A DNA stretch of 18,363 bases, taken from positions 1-18,363 of the forward strand of contig CAYQDR010000097.1 in the NCBI GenBank assembly GCA_964416315.1, written 5' to 3'. A model generated the notes under the pieces. That model ran no database searches and was not told the DNA's origin. It saw only the letters and a list, made by a program, of their open reading frames with translations. The DNA comes from CAYQDR01 sp964416315. GTDB taxonomy: Bacteria > Methylomirabilota > Methylomirabilia > Rokubacteriales > DASRDR01. A program made the translations under genes and the position numbers. Every line of letters begins with the position of its first letter. Position 1 is the first letter of the stretch. This document shows, one piece after another, positions 14,687-18,363 of the stretch.

Positions 14687-14715
14687 TGGACACCCCGGCG
14701 AGCGCGCGCTACCAT
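14687..14715 (+). promoter_or_regulatory. Candidate promoter giving a leaderless MFS transporter mRNA
   Basis: TGGACA (14687-14692), a 17 bp spacer and TACCAT (14710-14715) match the sigma70 consensus at five and four of six positions. Seven bases later comes the ATG at 14723. The -10 hexamer overlaps the upstream ATG at 14714, so if this promoter is used translation must begin at 14723, on the predicted first transcribed base. Confidence 0.5.
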
Positions 14716-15976
14716 GGCCGCCATGCCGGATCCCGCGGCCCACCACGCCGGGCGCGTGGTCGAGCTCGCCGAGGCCCCGGTCGCGGGTTCCGCCGGGCAG
14801 ACGGGCGAGCGGCCGAACGCGCGCGCCCTCGCGCTCCTGGCGTGGGGGCACCTGGTGATCGACACCCACCAGGGCGCGCTGCCCGCGCTCCTGCCGTTCC
14901 TCAAGGCCGCGTTCGGGCTCTCGTACACCGCCGCGGGCACCGTGCTCCTGGTCGCGACCGTGGCGTCGTCGGTGATCCAGCCGCTCTTCGGCTACCTCTC
15001 GGATCGGAGCGCGCGGCGGTGGCTGCTCCCGTGGTCGGTGGTCCTCACGACGCTGGGCCTCGCGCTGGTCGGGCTCGCACCGACCTACGGGCTCCTGCTC
15101 GTCTGCGTGGCGGCCGCGGGGCTCGGGATCGCCGCCTACCACCCCGAGGGCTTCAAGACGGCGAACCAGGTGGCCGGCGATCGGAAGGCCACCGGGCTGT
15201 CGTTCTTCTCGATCGGCGGGAACATCGGGACCGCCCTCGGCCCGCCCGTCATCGCGGCGCTCGTCACGACGTTCGGCAGGCCGGGGACGCTCGGCATGCT
15301 GGTCCCCGGCCTCCTGACCGCCGGGCTCATCACGGCGGTCCTTCCGTCGCTCGTGCCCCCGCCCGCCATGGCAGGCGCGACGCGCGCCGGCGCGGGCGAC
15401 GGCCGCGACATGCGCGGGGCGATCGCCCTGCTGGTCGCGGTGGTCACGGTCCGGTCGTGGACGCAGCTCGGGCTGACCGCCTTCATCCCCTTCTTCTACG
15501 TGGACGTCCTCGGCGCCGATCCGCGGATCGTCGGCCCGCTGCTCTTCGGCTTCCTCGGGGCGGGCGCGCTCGGGACGCTGGTGGGCGGCCCGATCGCGGA
15601 CCGGTGGGGCGGCCGGCGCGTCGTCACGGGGTCGATGCTCGTCGCCGCGCCGCTGGTCGCCACCTTCCTCTGGCGGCAGGGGGACGGGCTCGCGGTGCTC
15701 TGCCTCCTGGCGGCCGGGTTCGCCCTCGTGTCGTCGTTCTCGGTCACCGTCGTGTTGGCCCAGGCCTACCTGCCGCGGCGTCTCGGCATGGCCGCGGGGC
15801 TCATGACCGGGCTCGCGATCGGGACGGGGGGCATCGGGGTCGCGCTGCTCGGCTGGGTCGCGGACCACTGGGGGCTGATGACGACGCTCACCCTGACCGC
15901 GGTCCTGCCGCTCGCCGGCTTCACCGCGGCGCTGGCGCTGCCCGAACCTCCCCTCAGCCCTCAAACGGGACGCTGA
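14714..15976 (+). CDS. MFS transporter, fosmidomycin-resistance (Fsr)-like
   Basis: A 420-residue major facilitator protein with about 12 membrane segments after a 40-residue polar N terminus. The first segment carries GHLVIDTHQGALPALLPF (45-62), a close match to the Fsr family, followed by loop 2-3 motif GYLSDRSARR (93-102) and the HPEGF motif (143-147). Fsr-type members are proton-driven efflux proteins; the true substrate here is unknown and fosmidomycin need not be it. Two in-frame ATGs exist at 14714 and 14723 with no ribosome binding site before either. The promoter upstream favours 14723, giving 417 residues; the longer form is listed for completeness. It is divergent from the M48 gene and converges on the PIN toxin gene. 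Confidence 0.9.
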   Translation: MAAMPDPAAHHAGRVVELAEAPVAGSAGQTGERPNARALALLAWGHLVIDTHQGALPALLPFLKAAFGLSYTAAGTVLLVATVASSVIQPLFGYLSDRSARRWLLPWSVVLTTLGLALVGLAPTYGLLLVCVAAAGLGIAAYHPEGFKTANQVAGDRKATGLSFFSIGGNIGTALGPPVIAALVTTFGRPGTLGMLVPGLLTAGLITAVLPSLVPPPAMAGATRAGAGDGRDMRGAIALLVAVVTVRSWTQLGLTAFIPFFYVDVLGADPRIVGPLLFGFLGAGALGTLVGGPIADRWGGRRVVTGSMLVAAPLVATFLWRQGDGLAVLCLLAAGFALVSSFSVTVVLAQAYLPRRLGMAAGLMTGLAIGTGGIGVALLGWVADHWGLMTTLTLTAVLPLAGFTAALALPEPPLSPQTGR

Positions 15977-16012
15977 GGGTCCAACAGCCGGCCTCTTCCG
16001 CTCCATGAGGCG

Positions 16013-16024
16013 GGGAGGCCTCCC
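16013..16024. other. Perfect 12 bp palindrome in the MFS/toxin convergent gap
   Basis: GGGAGGCCTCCC is self-complementary, without a loop, 37 bp past the MFS stop. As RNA it would fold poorly because there is no loop, so a protein-binding site or chance is as likely as a terminator. Confidence 0.3.
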
Positions 16025-16046
16025 GGCGAGTCCAGGGCGTGACGAT

Positions 16047-16063
16047 GCCGGGCTGGTCCCGGC
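16047..16063 (-). terminator. Hairpin just after the PIN toxin gene
   Basis: GCCGGG and CCCGGC flank a 5-base loop. The stem starts four bases past the toxin stop codon (16070-16068), between the toxin and the convergent MFS gene. It has no T tract. The position fits a terminator for the toxin-antitoxin transcript, possibly serving both strands. Confidence 0.45.
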
Positions 16064-16067
16064 GCGG

Positions 16068-16502
16068 TCAGCCGGGTGCGGGGGCGATCGCAAGGCCGAG
16101 CGCCCCGGCGTTGGCCCGGACCTGCTCGTCCACCGACAGGACCAGGGGCGGGCCGACCTCGAGGGCGTACAGGACTGCGGTCGCCACGTGGATGGCGTCG
16201 AGAGTCCGGACCGGCTCTCTCGGGAAGGGCTGCCGCACGCGCTGCAGGACCGGCTCTCCCACGCCGTAGAGGCGCCAGTGCTGGCTGGCGGCGGCGTAGC
16301 TCGCCCACGCCCGCTCGGCGGCCTCGGCGTCGAGCCGACCCGTGGCCACCAGACGCTGGAGCGACCGGCCCACCTCCGCTGCGGTCAGCTCCGAGGTGAC
16401 GACGACCGGCGCCGCGGCGAGGATGCGCTCGATCCGGTCGGCATCGCTGGCGCCCAGGAGCCAGCGCAGGACCGCGCTGGACTCGGCGTAGATCGTGCTC
16501 AA
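16068..16502 (-). CDS. PIN-domain toxin (VapC-like ribonuclease)
   Basis: A 144-residue single PIN domain, expected to be a Mg2+-dependent RNA-cutting toxin held in check by the antitoxin encoded just before it. The acidic set is E7 (in YAESSAVL, where most PIN proteins have Asp), E43 (TAAEV), D102 (RTLDAIHVATA) and D125 (SVDEQV). Glu at the first position is seen in a PIN subgroup and probably still binds metal. The start is a TTG that overlaps the antitoxin stop by four bases (TTGA), which couples the two and would keep toxin output below antitoxin. No other start fits: the conserved first strand begins at residue 3. The RNA target is unknown. Confidence 0.87.
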   Translation of the reverse strand: MSTIYAESSAVLRWLLGASDADRIERILAAAPVVVTSELTAAEVGRSLQRLVATGRLDAEAAERAWASYAAASQHWRLYGVGEPVLQRVRQPFPREPVRTLDAIHVATAVLYALEVGPPLVLSVDEQVRANAGALGLAIAPAPG

Positions 16503-16798
16503 CGATCCCCGCGGGTCCAGCCCAGCGCGTCGTCCACCACCTTGTCCGGCAGCGCGATGCCCGGCCGCCGGTACGCCTTCGCTGTGTTGGGCAGACCGAG
16601 CTTCAGGACCCCGTCCTCGACGAGGCGACGTGCCCGGGCCTCGACGGGGCTCGCCTCGGGCGATCCCACGGTGGGCTGCCGGATCTCCGCGACGACGCGC
16701 CCGCGGTCGGTGACCAGGACGACATCGCCGCGCTGGACGTCGCGGAGGAAGGCGCTCAGCCGATCCTTGAGGGTGCGGATGTTCGTGGTGCGGATCAT
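16499..16798 (-). CDS. Phd/YefM family antitoxin
   Basis: A 99-residue antitoxin. Residues 6-39 (from NIRTLKDRL to RGRVVAEI) are the Phd/YefM DNA-binding dimer domain, and the rest is a charged, probably flexible tail that would neutralise the PIN toxin. The ATG at 16798 is preferred to the GTG at 16825 because a strong promoter lies between them, with its -10 box ending six bases before the ATG. The transcript would thus be leaderless; no ribosome binding site is visible. A perfect inverted repeat in the promoter spacer is a likely binding site for the antitoxin, as this family represses its own operon. Phd-type antitoxin with PIN-type toxin is a common hybrid pairing. Confidence 0.88.
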   Translation of the reverse strand: MIRTTNIRTLKDRLSAFLRDVQRGDVVLVTDRGRVVAEIRQPTVGSPEASPVEARARRLVEDGVLKLGLPNTAKAYRRPGIALPDKVVDDALGWTRGDR

Positions 16799-16804
16799 GG
16801 CCGC

Positions 16805-16833
16805 ATTGTAGCCTCGTGAGGCCACGATGTCAA
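16805..16833 (-). promoter_or_regulatory. Strong sigma70-like promoter of the antitoxin-toxin operon
   Basis: On the minus strand a perfect TTGACA (16833-16828), a 17 bp spacer and TACAAT (16810-16805, five of six) form the best promoter in the window. The seventh base after the -10 is the A of the antitoxin ATG, so the predicted mRNA starts at the start codon. Confidence 0.75.
16814..16827. promoter_or_regulatory. Candidate autoregulatory operator in the antitoxin promoter
   Basis: TCGTG and CACGA form a perfect inverted repeat with a 4-base centre, occupying most of the spacer between the -35 and -10 boxes. A protein bound here would block polymerase. Phd/YefM antitoxins bind short palindromes in their own promoters, so the antitoxin, alone or with the toxin, is the natural candidate. 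Confidence 0.6.
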
Positions 16834-16868
16834 TGGGGGCTGGGCTCCGTCAGCGGGGCGGCCCTCTT

Positions 16869-18170
16869 TCAGATCAACCGGTAGGGCATTTCCACAGAAC
16901 CTTCGCGGAAGCGACTCGGCCGGAACGGCGCGATCGGATACGCCGTGTAGCCGTCGAGGGCCAGATCCGCCGCGATCCGGCCGAGGACCGGCGCCAGCGC
17001 GTACCCGTGGCCGGAGAGCCCCGCGATGACGGTCACGCCCCGCGGGGCGTCGAGGAGCCCCACGATCGGCAGGCCGTCCGGGGAGAGGTCGATCATGCAC
17101 CCCCAGACCCGGGCGATGCCGCCCGCCGCGACCGCGGGCACCATCCGGCTCAGGTGGCCGAAGGCCTGTTCCAGCAGCGGCCGATCCGGGGCGACCTCGT
17201 GCGCCACGGGGAAGTCCCCGGGCGACACAGGGCGCGCGAGGTTGCGCAGCTCGCGCCAGGGGTTGCCGGAACCGAGCCTCAGACGGACGCGTGCGCGATT
17301 GCGCCAGAGGCGCGGCCCCCAGAGCCGGAGCTCCGCGAGGTCGTCCAGGCAGAGCTCGTGGTCCATGCGCGTGTTGAGGCCGGCCGAGAACCAGACCTCG
17401 CCGTTGCGGGCCTGACGGCAGCCGAAGTGGAACGCGCGGACCGTCAGCTCGATGAGGCGCGGGAGCGGCGACGTGGCGCCGACCGAGTAGTTGAGGATCT
17501 TGATCGGGAGCGCCGGCGCGCAGGTCCGGAGAAGGCGGCGGGTCCAGGCGCCCGCGCAGACGACGGCGGCGTCGGCCCGGATCTCGCCTCGGTCGGTGAC
17601 GACGCCGCGGAGGCGCCCCCCGGCGGCCGCGAAGCCGGTCGCCACGGTGGACGGAAGGAAGCGGGCGCCCTGCCGCAGGGCGGCGCCGAGGTAGGCGCCC
17701 ACGCCCTTCTGCGGGTCGCACTGCCCGTCGTAGGGGCTCCAGAGCGCCTTCGCGATCGGACCCGCGAGGGCCGGGATCCGGGCCCGGATCTCCTCGCCGG
17801 AGAGAAGGCGCACCTCGGGGAGCCCGTGACGGTGGGCCGTGGCGAGGTGCCCCTCGAGCTCGTGGACCTCGGCCTCCTCCTGGGCGAGGTAGACGTTCCC
17901 GCTCTGGACGAACTCGAACTCCTCGCCGAGGGTCCGGGCGGCCTCCCGCCAGAGTGCCATCGCCTCCTGCATGAGCGGGATCTCGGCGGGGTGGCGGCCC
18001 TGGACGCGGAGGCTGGCGAAGGAGCGCGCCGAGGCCTCGGGTCCCGGCTCGGCCTCTTTGTCGTGGACGACGACCCGCGCCCCTCGGCGGGTGAGCTCGT
18101 ATGCCGCGGTCGCCCCGCAGACGCCGCTGCCGATCACCGCGACGTCCGCTTCGGCGAGCATCGTGCTCAT
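16869..18170 (-). CDS. FAD-dependent oxidoreductase, DAO family (glycine/sarcosine oxidase-like)
   Basis: A 433-residue flavoenzyme of the D-amino acid oxidase family (PF01266), expected to oxidise an amine or amino acid in the cytoplasm. The N-terminal FAD-binding fold has VAVIGSGVCG (10-19) and the acidic end of strand 2 (VVVHDKE). The C-terminal part has the SPDGLPIVG element and GLSGHGYALAP, which close the FAD site in this family. The ATG at 18170 is chosen because GGGGGGAC stands six bases upstream; a GTG at 18185 and an ATG at 18161 are also in frame. The antitoxin gene follows after 70 bp but has its own promoter. No partner subunits or aminomethyltransferase-type genes are nearby, so a single-subunit oxidase or dehydrogenase is likely. 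Substrate unknown. Confidence 0.88.
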   Translation of the reverse strand: MSTMLAEADVAVIGSGVCGATAAYELTRRGARVVVHDKEAEPGPEASARSFASLRVQGRHPAEIPLMQEAMALWREAARTLGEEFEFVQSGNVYLAQEEAEVHELEGHLATAHRHGLPEVRLLSGEEIRARIPALAGPIAKALWSPYDGQCDPQKGVGAYLGAALRQGARFLPSTVATGFAAAGGRLRGVVTDRGEIRADAAVVCAGAWTRRLLRTCAPALPIKILNYSVGATSPLPRLIELTVRAFHFGCRQARNGEVWFSAGLNTRMDHELCLDDLAELRLWGPRLWRNRARVRLRLGSGNPWRELRNLARPVSPGDFPVAHEVAPDRPLLEQAFGHLSRMVPAVAAGGIARVWGCMIDLSPDGLPIVGLLDAPRGVTVIAGLSGHGYALAPVLGRIAADLALDGYTAYPIAPFRPSRFREGSVEMPYRLI

Positions 18171-18191
18171 CGCGTCCCCCCGCACCCCCGA

Positions 18192-18219
18192 CCCCTCCCG
18201 CCCCTCAGGGGGGGAGGGG
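18192..18219. repeat. REP-like C/G palindrome upstream of the DAO gene
   Basis: CCCCTCCCGCCCC and GGGGGGGAGGGG pair over 12 bp with one bulged G and a TCA loop. The form resembles the C-rich palindromes dispersed between genes in many GC-rich bacteria. Only one copy is present in this window, so its repetitive nature is inferred. It lies 22 bp upstream of the DAO start codon and would be in the mRNA leader, where it could slow ribosome loading. Confidence 0.45.
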
Positions 18220-18292
18220 AGCCGCCTGCTTCCCCGTCGCCGCCGCGGGGTCCGGTTCGCGCACGATGTCTCATCGCCGGGGGTTTCCTTGA

Positions 18293-18310
18293 CCCGGGGA
18301 CCGCCCCGGG
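18293..18310. other. Perfect 7 bp hairpin in the DAO upstream region
   Basis: CCCGGGG and CCCCGGG flank an ACCG loop. It is one of three stems within 155 bp of non-coding DNA. There is no T tract on either side, so a simple terminator is not supported. Confidence 0.35.
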
Positions 18311-18317
18311 CTAGTGG

Positions 18318-18344
18318 TCCGACCCGCTTTTCCTGTCGGAAAAG
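18318..18344. other. Pair of mutually exclusive stems at the window edge
   Basis: CTTTTCC (18327-18333) and GGAAAAG (18338-18344) form a 7 bp stem with a TGTC loop. TCCGAC (18318-18323) and GTCGGA (18335-18340) form another 6 bp stem, and the two share bases 18335-18340, partly as stem and partly as loop, so only one can form. This is also the only AT-rich patch in the region. Apart from these hairpins I see no gene or clear promoter between 18171 and 18363. Confidence 0.35.
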
Positions 18345-18363
18345 TCCGGCCGCTCGAGGTAGG

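Noticed and set aside
14623..14940. A 106-codon N-terminal extension of the M48 protease
   Set aside because: It would cross the divergent intergenic region and overlap the MFS gene, and the family N terminus begins after the GTG at 14622.
12964..16008. A 1014-codon plus-strand open frame covering parts of three genes
   Set aside because: It is antisense to the lyase-family and M48 genes and out of frame with the MFS gene. The translation is Arg/Gly/Ala-rich with no domains.
16799..16825. A GTG start nine codons upstream for the antitoxin
   Set aside because: It falls between the -35 and -10 boxes of the best promoter in the window, so it would not be in the transcript.
1..18363. CRISPR arrays, tRNA or rRNA genes, insertion sequences, integrases, long direct repeats
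   Set aside because: Reading both strands by eye showed no regularly spaced repeats, no tRNA cloverleaf, no transposase motifs and no rRNA stretches. A covariance or repeat search could still find short elements.

Overview
The window looks like a piece of a very GC-rich bacterial chromosome, probably from an uncultured soil or sediment lineage. The gene set (Tat-exported cyclase, AzlCD, duplicated ThyX-like protein, tandem M20 hydrolases, Fsr-type MFS protein, DAO-type oxidoreductase) resembles contigs of Candidatus Rokubacteria/Methylomirabilota. That placement is an impression from gene content and base composition; the window holds no rRNA or phylogenetic marker.

Layout. (1) 1-3698, minus strand: a type I restriction-modification locus in the order hsdR, hsdM and then a gene cut by the window edge, as in type IB (EcoAI/EcoEI) systems. 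It is visibly less GC-rich than the rest, so it was probably acquired. HsdM appears to be missing about 60 C-terminal residues. (2) 3699-8087, plus strand: a cupin and a Tat-exported cyclase-family protein, a strong GC hairpin, then azlC-azlD and a double-length ThyX-like flavoprotein in a tight run. (3) 8121-13323, minus strand: a compact set transcribed as isocitrate lyase/PEP mutase-family enzyme, M20 hydrolase, second M20 hydrolase, kup potassium transporter, with 4 to 22 bp overlaps or gaps. (4) 13492-15976: divergent M48 membrane protease (minus) and Fsr-like MFS transporter (plus). (5) 16068-16833, minus: a Phd/YefM antitoxin and PIN toxin module. (6) 16869-18170, minus: an FAD-dependent DAO-family oxidoreductase, preceded by about 190 bp of non-coding DNA full of hairpins.

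The most interesting pattern is regulatory. Three genes (the antitoxin, the M48 protease and the MFS transporter) carry a -35/17 bp/-10 promoter whose predicted transcription start falls on the start codon, and none has a Shine-Dalgarno sequence. This predicts leaderless mRNAs, while neighbouring genes (cupin, cyclase, hsdR, both M20 genes, DAO) have clear ribosome binding sites. The antitoxin promoter also has a perfect inverted repeat in its spacer, a likely autoregulatory operator. A second notable item is the ThyX-like protein. Its two halves each keep part of the ThyX signature: the N half has WGR in place of RHR, and the C half keeps RHR but has a longer gap to the serine.

No rRNA, tRNA, CRISPR array, insertion sequence or integrase was recognised. 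No gene-free stretch exceeds 300 bp. I did not find a clearly new multi-gene system.
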